Shown here one piece after another: positions 39,149 to 50,923 of a stretch of DNA of 64,000 bases (within the stretch, counting starts at the first letter, position 1; each line of letters opens with the position of its first letter). The position numbers and the translations under genes were made by a program. The stretch lies in the NCBI GenBank assembly GCA_000827265.1, contig KN834750.1, forward strand, positions 1,093,297 through 1,157,296. Direction: 5' to 3'. The notes under the pieces are model-generated. The model was not told the origin of the DNA. It did no database searches and was given only the letters and a program-made list of their open reading frames with translations. The stretch comes from Collybiopsis luxurians FD-317 M1. Lineage: Eukaryota; Basidiomycota; Agaricomycetes; Agaricales; Omphalotaceae.

Positions 39149-40434
39149 ATGAACTCCGCCATGGCTCTTCAGGACGCTCGGGTACGTCTACATGAAGATC
39201 AGGTCATTCTCCGAACACCTGCCCCCAAGTTACCGGTTGGCAAACTTGGTACACCAGATGCCCTTGGCTGGCGTTGGTTCCAATGCACAAAGACTCTGCA
39301 GGTAACGTATAACGAGTGGTACTACACATGACATCTAGTTAACAGTGACTCTAGGTCCTTCTCCCGCCCGATGTTGGCATTCGCTACGAGGTTTTCCTAC
39401 GAATGGAAATGTCGCTGCTCAGACTGCCTTCCTCACATTCCGCCATCCAACGATACAACAAAGCCCGAGACAATTTTGTCACTCAATGCCTAGACGCTAA
39501 GCCAAATTACCCTGTACGAGGCATTTCGCCTTGCAAATATCGTTACGCACTTGAGCCAGGCTTCAAGTGCAATAGTATCGATGAAATCGTGGCGGAAGAC
39601 GATAGACTGGCCGATGTTCTCAGCATGTCCACTTTTGATGCACGACTCGTTGGTCGTTCCGCCCTGGGGCTCCTTGGTCCCAAGGATGAGTGGGGTCGTA
39701 GCTGGATCAGACTGTCAGAAAACTCTCAGGTACGTCTTTTTTCTTCAGAAAGTTTGCCAAACGCTTGGTTCTTACTCAAACAGTTCCTGCTCCCTGCCGA
39801 TACCACCTTCCAATACACCGAATTTATACAATGCTCTATCCTTTCTAATGATTTGGTCAATCCTGACTGGGAGGCTACGCTTGCCAATTTTACGAAAACG
39901 TGCAAGGATCGGTCACGATATCTCGGAATCTACAATGGAGATCGACTGTACGTCCTCGAAAGAGACATGTCTGCTCCTGTTCTAGCTTCCTTTGCCGGCA
40001 TCATAAAGGCACACTACCAAGGGCTTGCGGATGGAGCCTGGACATATGCTCAATATGCACTACCTAATCTCATGACCAAGGCTTGTGCGACCAAGCACCT
40101 GTCCAGTCGGACCACTCGTATTCGACCCACGAAACAAACACGCTATGCAATCTTTCAACAGATACTCGGATCGCTTGTGGAAGAGCAGGACGATGTGCAC
40201 CGAGAGAGTGACGCTGACGACAGCGAATGCGATTCCGAATCGAGTTTGGCCTTGTCGCTAACTACAACAGTTGTAGGATCTTCATCCAGTTTGAAGAGGT
40301 CCAGGAAAGATGGCCGCTCTAGCCTTCTCGGCTTTCGTCGGAAAACAAAGCTTCTTTCATATGGGATACCGTCCAGGAGGATGTTTGAAAGGTTACGCGT
40401 TTTAGGTGGCTTCAATGTAAAGTTAATTCCATGA
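39149..40434 (+). CDS. hypothetical protein, copy B of a two-member family in this window
   Basis: I do not recognise this protein. It is homologous to the gene at 3103-4610. Exons 39149-39301, 39355-39729 and 39784-40434 give 392 residues. Conserved blocks are LPVGKLGTPDALGWRWFQC, VLLPPDVGIRYEVFLRME, QRYNKARDNF, PVRGISPCKYRYALEPGFKC, NSIDEIV, and FLLPADTTFQYTEFI at the start of exon 3. Introns 1 and 2 are in the same positions as in copy A; intron 2 (54 nt) is a stop-free multiple of three. The C-terminal third (YLGIYNGDRLYVLERD, AHYQGLADGAWTYAQYALP) has no match in copy A. The end is acidic and then basic. No signal peptide is seen. It sits between thioredoxin reductase and PER1, tail to tail with the latter. 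Confidence 0.82.
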
Positions 40435-40478
40435 TATGTGACATTGACGCTGAATTATTGGTATATACTTAATCCACA

Positions 40479-41556
40479 TTATGACAGCCTCTGCTCTTTC
40501 CAGCTTTCATCGTTCGCATCCTGAATCAAAAAGCTATACCACATCAACGCGATCGGGGCCGTGAAAAAATGCCAAAGGGAATGCGCATCAATAACGAGCA
40601 TCCAGGGAGCAAAGTCAAAAAGTTCAAGAGCCATAGCAGCGGTCATTAAAGGAACGAGAAGTGCTGGTTTATACGCAAAACGTGGTCGATAAACTTTCGA
40701 TCGACCAGGGAATCGCCGTAGTATCGGCAGGGAAGAGGGAAATGAGTAACAGGTCCATAGAAAATTGTGCGCGAGACCAATGGTAAGATTAAAAATGACA
40801 TTGTACGTATAGTCGAAACGTTCGAGAAGAGCCAGGTAAGATACGTGAGCTAGGAACACCAGGATGCAAGCTGCAGACCATAGCCTAAGTTTGGCATTGC
40901 CCGAGCGATGTGATGTGAGACTATTTGGATGCGAAGCTGCATAGAGATGAAACAGTCGGACGACTGTAAAGTACAGCGCTGTCAGGATCGTCAATGCAGC
41001 GGAGAAATAATCCAGCCTTTCTGTCAATGGGGTATCTGTAAACAAAGTCGACGTCGTCAGGAACGATGATAAACTCTGAAAAGCATAGAACCCGACCTCG
41101 TGTATGAAAGACAGAGGACCATATCCATGTGTTCATACTGACAAGGGACCATCCCATATAGAATTTTTTCATGGGATGCGAATCGTGCAAGGCCAGCTGT
41201 AATTTCTGTGCCCCTTTGACATGTGCCCATAGATTCAACAGCGAAAAAGCGACCGAAGCTGGTTCCTGTATCCCTGCAAACCTCCAAAATGGCCACTTCC
41301 CATAGTATTGAAGAATTTTCTCCCCTGCGTTGATACGTTTAGCTGTCACTTCGTGCATACAGAGATATTTGCAGTTATCCGGACATGCCCAACGCGTCAG
41401 CCTCAACGCTAAAGGGAGTGAATTGGAGTTTTGGATACATTGAGATTGTTCGCAGCGAGAGAGACATTGTTGAAAGTCGGCCGATCGATCTCCTGCGGAG
41501 GCTGTAACGCAGAGAATGAAACTGAGAGCGCTGAGGAGAAGTACGCTACATTTCAT
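40479..41556 (-). CDS. per1: PER1-like GPI-anchor lipid-remodelling protein (PGAP3 family)
   Basis: PER1 removes the sn-2 acyl chain of GPI anchors in the ER. Two exons (41097-41556 and 40479-41035, with a 61-nt intron) give 338 residues. A signal peptide (MKCSVLLLSALSFILCVTASAG) is followed by the lumenal cysteine-rich block CLSRCEQSQC ... WACPDNCKYLCMHEVT, then YYGKWPFWRFAGIQEPASVAF. WSLVSMNTWIWSSVFHTRDT begins the multi-span region, with the conserved His near its end. LTERLDYFSAALTILTALY and the last helix block WMLVIDAHSLWHFFTAPIAL (second catalytic-type Asp/His pair) follow. It is tail to tail with the hypothetical gene at 39149 and 132 bp downstream of the histone deacetylase stop codon on the same strand. 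Confidence 0.94.
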
Positions 41557-41688
41557 GGCTGTCGCGCTGGAAGACTAAACGACGGCCCGAAAGATCCCAC
41601 GCATAATATGAGTACCGGAATTACAGTGCAATGCAATACTTTACAACTACCTTTCGAGAATTTCGCTACCGTACTCCCCAAAAAGTAC

Positions 41689-43629
41689 CTAACTTTCATT
41701 CATTGGAGCAGGCGTATCAGACTCAGCTTCAGTCGCAGCATCCGGAGTCCCCTTTGACTCCGGAGCTACTGCTCGCGACTTCCCTCCTCGACCTCTTCCC
41801 CTTCCTCCTCTCGACTTGCGCGGTGGTGCAGGGGTGTCTTCCTCGTCGTCATCATCATCATTTACCACGGATGCCGAAGATACTCGCCCTTTACCTCGGC
41901 CCCTTCCCCGACTCCTTCCCCGGCCACGACGGTAACCACCTCGGCTGGTCCGTGAGGCCGGAGGGGTAGGAGGTGAATCATGGTCGACATCCTTCTCTCC
42001 GTCAAAGAACTCATTTCTAGCGATAGATACATCTGCTCGCTGCTCCCCTGCAGAAGCAGCGCTTATTTCCTCCTCCACTTCTTCCGCCGTACGCTCTTCT
42101 TCTTTCAGAAATCCCTGAACATCCGGTGGAATCTCTTGTAGAGCAACGCTAGGTGCCCCTTGGAGATACCGAAGTTTATTTCGGATGTTGATGGTAATCT
42201 TTTGTAATGACGCAGGAGTATTCTGATTTTCAACACGTCCACTGAGAGGAGGGTGAAGCTTCCATTGGGAATCAGCAAAGAAAGAGTCATAAACCGTTCG
42301 AGGGAGTTCATTGGGAACATTGACTCCCACAAGTACAGATGTCTCGTATGTCCAACACCGACATACGTTCCGTAATGTGTAACCCCCTCCGCCGAGCACG
42401 AGAAGAGGTACATTGAATGCACGAACAAAGTTTACGCATTCGCCATGGGCAGCTATAGAGAGATTGAACGCGCCTAATCGATCAGACCCCAGAGAATCAG
42501 CACCACATTGAAGAACTATTGCAGAAGGGCGAAAGGCGGTTACAGTGTCCTCGATGACAGTTTTAAAAATAGTCAGATACATGTCATCGTCGATTCCATC
42601 AAGAAGCGGAACGTTGAGAGCAAAGTTCTTGCCAGCGCCGTAGCCATTGTCATCTAGCTTTCCAGTGCCAGGAAAGAAATCACCTGTATACTTGTGAAAT
42701 GAAACAGTCATGACACGGTCGGATTGATAGAAAGCGAGTTCGACTCCATCTCCATGATGGATATCGATGTCGATGTACAGAACTCGTGGATAGAACCTAA
42801 GTATTAAATGTATTAGATGGGAATCAGGGAATAAAAACAACGTTAACCAAGTAAAATACCTTAACATTTCTAAAATTGCTAGAACAATATCATTGACATA
42901 GCAAAAACCACTAGGTTCTCCTCTTTTTGCATGATGGAGGCCGCCAGACCAGTTTATTGCAATGTCGGTCGTTCGAGCACACAACTTACGCGCTCCAGCC
43001 AAAGAGGCGCCCGCGTACATGCGACTAAAGTCATACATGTCTGCAAAAATTGGGCAGTCTTCCCCGCAGTTGAACTTTTCAATGAGTGTTCGCATCTCTG
43101 ATTGATTAGCTGGTGTAACTCTTTCAATCGAAAAGCATACATTGTCAAGATGGACCAGGATGTTGACAAAAGTGAATATCTAACCTTGATAAAAAATCTA
43201 GGTAATCTGAGTCATGATATGCCTCGAGCTCCTCTCTTGTGGCAGAACGGACATCGTATATATTATGAATCTGGTTGTGTAGTCCATAACCAAATACCAA
43301 TTCATTGGTGAGTGTTAACCTGGCGGGTTTCATTGGATGGCGTTCCTTAAAGTTTAAGATTAGTAGTTGCTGACAAGCTAACACAGGAATACTTGCTCCA
43401 TAGTGGTGAGCGCCGACGCCTTTCGGATAGTAATAAGAAACAATCGGCCGAGAGTGCGGCTGAGAAAGAAATTAGAATCAATAAGAACGGTAACTAGAGC
43501 TAGAGAAAGATAGCAAACGTGTATCCTTTCTGTTATAGGTTGGGCAGTTCCATTCGGGCCTCGATCGTTGAAGTAGTGAGAAGAGGAGAATGTGTCCGAC
43601 ACAGAGGGCAACTCGAATATTGAAGACAT
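41689..43629 (-). CDS. hos2: class I histone deacetylase, Hos2/HDAC3-like, with RG-rich tail
   Basis: This is a zinc-dependent deacetylase. Five exons (about 43519-43629, 43397-43459, 43185-43345, 42860-43120, 41689-42796) give about 567 residues. Motifs are [59 protein letters not shown] (catalytic His-His), [17 protein letters not shown] (zinc ligands), [15 protein letters not shown], and [16 protein letters not shown] with the active-site Tyr. RVENQNTP near the end of the core is HDAC3/Hos2-like. The last ~110 residues are acidic ([11 protein letters not shown]) and RG-rich ([20 protein letters not shown]). The second intron (about 43346-43396) needs a GC donor (GGA|GCAAGT) to give YGERHP. 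The third coding intron (42797-42859) is a stop-free multiple of three. Confidence 0.93.
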
Positions 43630-44065
43630 GGATAGTAATTGCAGGGCAATTCGCGGTTTAAGGTAATTTACCTCAACGTTCAGAAACTAAAAGCTACGAT
43701 GATTAGCAAGTGATGTAGCAAAAACTTTCGCGGCTTTGGACTTTGGTTCGGACTTTGCTAAAGAAAAGTTGGAGATTCGAAAAGGTTTGTGACGCGGAAT
43801 ATCACTCACGGTCATGTGTTCCTGTCACACCGAATTCAAATTTCAGAGGCAATTGGCATTGGCAGTCAGCTGGCGCGTTCCTTCAAAACTTGGGCTGTTA
43901 TCTTCCAGCGAAATGGACTATGAATATCTTTTCGAATCCAGTGGGCCTACCATGTGCTAACTCAACATTTTTATAGTAATCATGGTCACTCACAGGGACT
44001 GTGGGCATGTGGCCTTGGACACGATATATAGTCATCGACTTTGGGCAGGATCCGACTGATCAACG
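43630..44065. other. divergent promoter region
   Basis: This is 436 bp between the start codons of the histone deacetylase (-) and the GH20 gene (+). No ORF of note and no clear TATA element next to either start. Confidence 0.5.
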
Positions 44066-46463
44066 ATGCTCGCATTTCTTTCAGTGCTTTTCCTTTCGTG
44101 GATTTCCATCTGTCTCAGTATCTGGCCTATTCCCCGCTCTCTCGACTCGGGAAATCAGATACTCAAGCTTTCAAACTCCTTCGACATCAAGGTCAACTTC
44201 AGTAACCCGCCTCAGGATCTTCTGGATGCCGCTTCCCGAACGAATAATTTGATTCGAAGTGATCAGTTAGGTAGATTAGTCGTGGGCAGAGGACCTTCGG
44301 ATAGCCATGCATTTGCTACCGCCAAAGCTTTACCTAGTTTAATGTTGGCATTGGAGGACACTGCACCAGCGGCTCGTCCCATTACAGCCGAGGCTGTAGC
44401 TCCTCTCGATGTGCGAGACGAGAGTTATTCGCTTTCTGTGCCTTTGGATGGCTCGCCTGGCTTAGTGTCTGCCAATACCACGCTCGGATTGTTGCGAGGA
44501 TTGTCCACTTTTGAGCAGCTCTGGTACACTTTTGATGGTACCATTTATACTAACTACGCTCCGCTGACTATCGTCAATGACGCGCCGGCGTATGTGAGTT
44601 ACTCTTTGTTTCAAAGTTCTGGAAAATCAAAATGTTCACGTTTATTCTAGCCGTACAGAGGTGTAATGATCGATACGGCGAGAAATTTCTTCGCTGTAGC
44701 AGATATCAAGGTAACGGTGTTGAAGCTTCCCACTCAATTTTACTCACGAATTTTATTCACAGCGCACACTGGATGCTATGTACCTGGTCAAAGTAAGTGA
44801 TCATGGCCCGCTCGTGCCGAAGAAGAGGCAAATTTTCCGTTAAATTGTTCCGCCAGAGTAATACATTCCATTGGCACATAACTGATTCGCAAAGTTGGCC
44901 TATTCAAATCGCCGAATTTCCAGAGCTTGCTCAAGCTGGAGCGTACTCTTCAAACCAGTCGTTTACGCCGGATGACATTCAAGACGTTGTGACCTACGCT
45001 GGTGAACGAGGGATTGACGTCCTACTGGTGACGGTTCTGTAAAGTCAAATCTAGATCTTGCAATTGATCGATACTCTTCATCTAGGAAATCGATACACCA
45101 GGACACTCTTCAATTGTCGGTGCATCCCATCCAGACTACGTTGCCTGCTTCCTTGCCGACTGGATTACTTTCGCTGGAGAACCTCCCGCCGGTCAACTTC
45201 GTCTTGCAGATGCCGCCGTGGCAAATTTCACCGCCAATGTTCTAAGTGCCGTGGCTAAAACCCTTCCATCAACGATGTTTTCTACAGGCGGCGATGAAAT
45301 TGACGTGCAGGTATGTATTGTGCTAAACTGGACGCATTTCCTTTCCTGCTCCTTATATTAATTTTATTTGAGTGCTACGCTGCAGATGAACCAACGCAAA
45401 AAATATTGAATGAGACGGGAAAAACGCTGTTTGACGCCTTGGATGATTTTACCGCGACGACGCATGGAGCCTTACACGCATTAGGAAAAACCACGGTTGT
45501 CTGGGAAGGTAAATAATGAGCAATTCTCTACCTCTAGAAACCAACGTGAAGTCGAATAGAAATGGTGCTCGAATACAATACAACGACACTTCGGAATGAC
45601 ACTATCGTGATGTGCGTCTCAATCTAAACCATGACTAATCACAATTGTAAATTGACCTCTTCTTAATCCAGGGTTTGGATATCCTCCACGGATGCCGCAG
45701 CTGTCGTACAGAAAGGGTTCCGCATTGTCCATGCGCCATCGGATTACTTTTATTTGGTACAATTTATTTCCTCGTTCTGGCGCCGTTTTCGCTCAAAATC
45801 TGGTAGGATTGTGGTGCAGGCGGCTGGATTGGAAACAATCCTACTGGGTAAGCTTAATGTTGAGTCGTATTTTCATTGAGAGGTTTTCATTCTTGTCATG
45901 AACAGCAATAGCTGGTGTGATCCTTTCAAGACTTGGCAAAAGGTTCGTATATGTATTTGTTCTGATTAAGTAACGCTAAACTAGTGCAGGCGTACACCTT
46001 CAATCCCCTAGCTAACATCTCATCCGATCAAGTCCCGTTGGTGCTCGGAGGCATGCGTTAACTTCTTGTCTCACTCTGATCATACTGAATACGATCACTT
46101 CATCTAGGCGAACAACTTCTTTGGACTGAGGTGAGTTATTAGAACGTGGTGTCCCCGAGTCTTTTCATCTTCCGCGCGGAACAGCAATCGGGGCCAGGTG
46201 AGTGACTGTCTCCAGAATAATGGTCGATTCCTTAGCCCGCTGCAGAAAATGTGGACAGTATCATTTGGCCTAGAGCTGCCAGCTCGGCGGAAGTCTTCTG
46301 GACCGGTGATACTCTCCCTGATGGATTTGATCGAGTAGGAAATATATCCGAAGCGCTTCCAAGGCTTCACGATGTGAGGTACCGAATGGTACAGAGAGGT
46401 ATCAACGCAATAAGGTTACAGCCGGAATGGTGTGCACTGAGGCCACAAGCTTGCGACGGATGA
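44066..46463 (+). CDS. beta-N-acetylhexosaminidase, glycoside hydrolase family 20 (secreted)
   Basis: This enzyme releases N-acetylglucosamine from chitin oligomers. Fourteen exons join to about 560 residues. It begins with a signal peptide (MLAFLSVLFLSWISICLSIW). Conserved blocks are YRGVMIDTARNFFAV, FHWHITDSQSWPIQI, EIDTPGHSSI, the catalytic Asp-Glu pair in FSTGGDEIDVQ, TTVVWEEM, VWISS and GAGGWIGN, then VLGGEQLLWTEQSGPENVD and WPRAASSAEVFW. Exon 13 (46185-46197) is 13 nt. The intron after VLGG has two in-frame possibilities: a GC donor at 46051 that gives exactly VLGGEQ, or a GT donor at 46057 that adds Met-Arg. Exon 4 opens with SNTFHWH where INTFHWH is usual. Role: wall turnover or chitin use. 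Confidence 0.93.
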
Positions 46464-46767
46464 AATTAGGTATCGTTGTTTGTGCGGATGAAGTATTTAA
46501 GTGTTAGCTTAAATGAAAAAGGCAGACAAGGATGAATGTAAATTCCGGGATCGAGAACCCGACTGATGTGCGCGAGGGATGCATTTGAGAAGTTTTCACT
46601 GCGGGGTCAGAAGAACCTCGCAACATAAGTAATGGAATGAAACATCGGCTTCACGCTGTGAGTAAATACGCATTGTTTACGTTTACTATAGCAATGATAA
46701 TAATTATCTAGTAGATAGAAGTCTTGCCGACAGTAAATAAGTAATATAGAGATCTAGTGTCCTAAAG
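46464..46767. other. intergenic, convergent 3' flanks
   Basis: This is about 300 bp between the convergent GH20 (+) and MFS (-) stop codons. It is AT-rich and holds nothing else that I can support. Confidence 0.5.
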
Positions 46768-48704
46768 CTACACTTCTACCCAGAAGCTGTACCATCTCTT
46801 TGCAATGAATAACTGGCGCGAAACCATCATCAGAGCCGCCGCCACAAGAAGCACACTACCTAGAACCAATCCTCAATAAGTATTCCGTGCCTTCATCTGG
46901 GAGGGGATGAGATTAAACATCCTACCCGAATAAATACCCATCGCTTCGAGGCCGTATTTATCAAGAACAATACCCGCTAAGGCTGGGGACGCGAGCGCAA
47001 CAAGCCCGAATACAGTATTCAGATTTCCGACTAGAGAAGCTATCTGTTCACCGGGACCCATCTTCATTACGGACCTGGCCAACATGTTGAGACTTCCCGC
47101 AGAAGTAAATCTGGAGTGCGACAATTAATCAGATGAGCAAATGCACATAAAATAGGTGAAGCACACCCGTAAAAAGCAGCGACAATAAAAAGCGAAGTAC
47201 TCGTGCGGGCAAAGGGCCATGCTATATTCCCGACCGCTGTAAGGGGGGTCATGAAAACAATCACATTGAGGGCGCCTGTTGTTTCAAAATGAAAGGTTGG
47301 AAAGGCTGGAGTTTATCGATAGCAAACATGTACCTACCAATAGAGTCAGATAGAGGACCAAGGCTCGTGTTTCCAACAATCAGGCCTGCATTTATTACCG
47401 CTACTAGATAAAATGCCTGGGCTTGAGTTATTCCGATGCTTTCCGCTGAAGTTGCGATATACGTTGCTACTGTATGGTCGAATTTTCGGTTATAGATCCC
47501 AATGCAGAAGCTTCAGATAAGATCACGAACAGTTTGTTATACCAAGAGCCAAAAATACAGCGGCGAGGGAATAGGTCGCATAGCAAGGATTCCGGAAAGC
47601 TGTCAGATCAATCTTCTTTGACTGTGAAGTAGTTCCATGCCGGGCTCTACGCTCTCTCGCTAGCAACGCAGACGCGAAGAGCAATATAAACATGATCAAC
47701 GCCAAGACACGCATAGTCCACTGGAAGCTAACCATGCAATATGAATGAAAGACGTCAGAACGGTACATAGACAAGGGCTTTAAGCGCGAAACGCACCCAA
47801 TTTGTGGAATCAAAGCCCTACAGATAATCGGGAATATAATCCCACCTGTTGCACTTCCATTTATCATCAGCCCATTCGCTAATTCTCGACGATGTGCAAA
47901 CCATTGGGAAATGATTGGATAGATTGCAGAAATAATTACACTTTGTGCGCTCTCCGTGAAATATCTAACTCAGGATACAGGACGTGAGACATGGTGTGAG
48001 ATGAACTTACTCCAGAGAGAAACCCATGGCACAGCAAGAACTGCCAATATGCGCGACATTGGGCGGTCAATAAGGGGGATAGAATAAGCATGATACTACT
48101 ACTGTAAAACATGCTCCGGAAATAGCCCAGGAAAAATAGCCAGCCGGCGAAAGAACCAAGGATCAATGAGAGGTTGCGCTGAATAGAGCCAATCCACGAT
48201 CTGCAATATGCGGAATACCTCTAAATCAAGCCATCCCCGGCAGGACATGTCGGTCAGCTTACATGGTAGCGGGCGACAGACTACTCAATAAAGTCTGTTC
48301 ATAATACGCCTGGAATATCTGGATCGTATGGAAGCCGGTGAAAGATATCTCAATCACATTTTCTTTCGACTCACACCCCATGAATTCGAAAAGCCGGTTC
48401 TTTACACTTCGAGGTTATGTTTGACTCAAAATGCAGGAGAAAGCACCTACACGGCGATCTTGGCCATAAAAAATCCAAGAACGACGAACCATGCCTGAGC
48501 CTCGCCGTCGGGAGGGCAATCATCGGAGATGTCCTCGGTCCTCATGCCATCGCCGCCAGATGGAGTATCCTGAGAGTAATATGATTTGTTCTCTTTCAGC
48601 TCCGGTTGTTGATTTGGAATGGGTTTCCCTGTGTCCAAATTTGTCGCAGGCGGAAGCAGACCCCTCCACTGACTCGAAGCAGCTGCAAGAGTGGGTGTTT
48701 TCAT
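46768..48704 (-). CDS. major facilitator superfamily transporter, monocarboxylate-permease-like
   Basis: This is a 12-helix membrane carrier. It starts MKTPTLAAASSQWRGLLPPA; the hydrophilic N-terminus ends with CPPDGEAQAWFVVLGFFM, the typical PDGG-AW motif before helix 1 in fungal MCT-like permeases. Then come FMGIFQAYYEQTLLSSLSPA, SLILGSFAGWLFFLGYFRS, CHGFLSGV, ISQWFAHRRELANGLMINGS with ATGGIIFP (helix 5), RVLALIMFILLFASALLA, AFYLVAVINAGLIVGNTSLG, AGIVLDKYGLEAMGIYSG, and a last exon LVLGSVLLVAAALMMVSRQL with its stop at 46768. Nine or so introns are needed. The substrate is unknown; family members move monocarboxylates, riboflavin or other small molecules. It is the nearest neighbour of the P450 gene, on the opposite strand. 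Confidence 0.87.
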
Positions 48705-50923
48705 GTTGCCCTTGAGTCTGGATGGGTGGGAGCTGGGACTTGTCGACACCCAGTGACAAAATTTGCAGTATTATATAGCAGGTATCATATCCCCCATACA
48801 ACGTAGGACCAGCATTCAGAGAACAGCTTTTCGGCGGTATGAAAATCGTACATAGTACACATGTGTTAGGGTTGCGTTCAATCTGCTCTTCATCGTCCTT
48901 ATTGAAAGTTTAAATAATGCTAGTGCAGGCTTGGGACAGCACTGAGAGAAGCCACCGCGGTGAATGAATTGCTTCGGTTGTTTGTGCAGTGGCACGGAAA
49001 ATTGATTACTCTGAAGTCACAACAAGCTGGTCAGTGGTCAGCCGTGAACGATTCGCGTGGGACCCGAGCATCTGCTACCACATACTTTCCTCGATATGAT
49101 GAGCAACATAGAAATGTGAATTTTGGAGCTAGAAATCGAGATTTAGTAAGGAAGTTCTACTCAGTATCCTGTACTGTACTATGTATGCTCATTCGTATGG
49201 ATGTATGGTTGTCAAAACAGCTGAAACTTCAAACTAGACAGGATACAGAAGCACTATCAGTAGCTACAATACCCCCAAGAGACACCCCCTCGTGGAAACC
49301 CCCAAAGCGAACGGAGCACAACTAGCACTAAGCCTTACTTACTTGCGGTAATGAAGAGTCAAAAAAACTTCAAACTAGACTTTGATCCGGAACGATATCG
49401 ATACCACGGTAGAAAAATCAAGGTGAAAATATTCGATCAGACCCATTAATGATCAAATCAATTCAGCAACTGGAACGATGTCTGCAGGATGACTGGGATT
49501 TGAGTTTGAAGGGAGGGAAAGGCAGTAGTTGGCCAGCAGAACTGCTCAAGCAGGACTGAGTGGGGAGACTCAGATCACTGATTTTGTTCATATCTCGTTG
49601 CTATTCGACGACGAGGCCGTCGCCGCGGGCGATCAGAGTTGCAAAGTGATAGGACCAAAAGAAAGGTCATAATGACATGGTCGATGGGAAGGAATCTTTG
49701 CTGCTGGGCGGAGAATGCTAGAGATTCCCCGTATCTGGAAATAGACAGACTGATTGGCGTTGAAGACATCATGAAGTTGAAGGAGACCCTGATAAAGTTG
49801 AACCGAGTTTTCCTAGGCTTCAAGCTGAGACAGTAGTTGCGCTGCGTCTGTTCAGCTCTTATAGTACCATATCATGACCTGGATATCATCGTGAAGCCCG
49901 TTCATTGCAGAAAATAATATGTCAAAATGTACAATTGACGAATGCACCTAGAATGCACACAATACGTAAGTTTTCTTGTCTTGAAAAAGCATATTATTTG
50001 GGCCTTTGGGGTCTAACTTTACCAAGAAATATTGAAAGAATACTCGGGAAGATTGTCGAGAGTTTCAAGCAGCAGAATGCTACATCATCTGATTTACAGC
50101 TGCAGGGACCATTGAGCTGGAGTTATCAAGACTATCAGCGGAAATGACTGTGGAACTTTGACTGCGTTACTCAGTTTTTCGGAGTCAATTTGGTTTGCTG
50201 AATTTGCTGAAATTTCCTGTCACGAAGACTACGGAAGGCACTGGCAGACGATGTGTAACGCGTAAGAGATACGAAACATTTGCAAAGTTTAATTTTGTAA
50301 GTATGTAGAAGGAGATACTTACACGAAGGCAAATGAGCAAGTTGGCAAGCTCACATACTTATACTCTATACCGCCACATTTTCTGATGCCGACCAATTAT
50401 ATCAGATGATATCCTTTTTGGTTTTGGTTTTTACCTTGGCAAGAGCCCGAAAATCCGCGCGAAAGTGTTAATTTCTAGCAATCACTTAGTATGTTATCGG
50501 TCACAATCTCATCGATGATTTGATCACACTCCTTACCCTCTTTTCCTCGAGCCTCTCTTGTAGCACAGTCCATGAGCAATACCCAGTTCTCAAGAAGACC
50601 GCGCAGACACCTCGTACATTTGTATGTGATTAACCGGATAAATAGCAAGCTCTTCCATCGCTTACCGTGGATAGCATAGCATAAACAGGATCCAGGACAC
50701 TTTGGGAACGATAACAATCTGCGATTATCGCATAGACAATCCCATTTCCCCCGAGCCACTTCAGTTGTATTTGGAGCATAGCTGAAACATCACTGGGGCC
50801 CGGTCGGGACTAGCTTAGTGCCCTTGGAATTTCCAGGCTGGTATTTTGTGGTGAAACAAGTCTTTCTCATAAGAAGAGGCCCCTTTCGCGAAACAACATA
50901 TCCTCTTTCTCTTTTGAACTCTC
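48705..50923. other. gene-poor intergenic region
   Basis: This is 2.2 kb between the divergent MFS (-) and P450 (+) genes. Short ORFs on both strands lack domains, and several open only with GTG or another non-ATG codon. A minus-strand stretch at 50475-50760 has an uninterrupted frame and splice-like sites and could be a gene remnant, but I cannot identify it. The 16-mer AAACTTCAAACTAGAC occurs twice, near 49226 and 49366. Confidence 0.5.

Noticed and set aside
46540..46565. A tRNA T-arm-like sequence (GGTTCTCGATCCC on the minus strand)
   Set aside because: The loop is too long, and no matching acceptor stem, anticodon arm or A box could be found around it.
48960..49325. A 121-codon plus-strand ORF in the 48.7-50.9 kb gap
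   Set aside because: It opens with GTG rather than ATG and has no domain, signal peptide or splice context. Chance ORF.
50475..50760. A possible gene remnant on the minus strand upstream of the P450
   Set aside because: The frame is open and splice-like sites occur, but the product matches nothing I recognise and no start codon is convincing. Left as intergenic.
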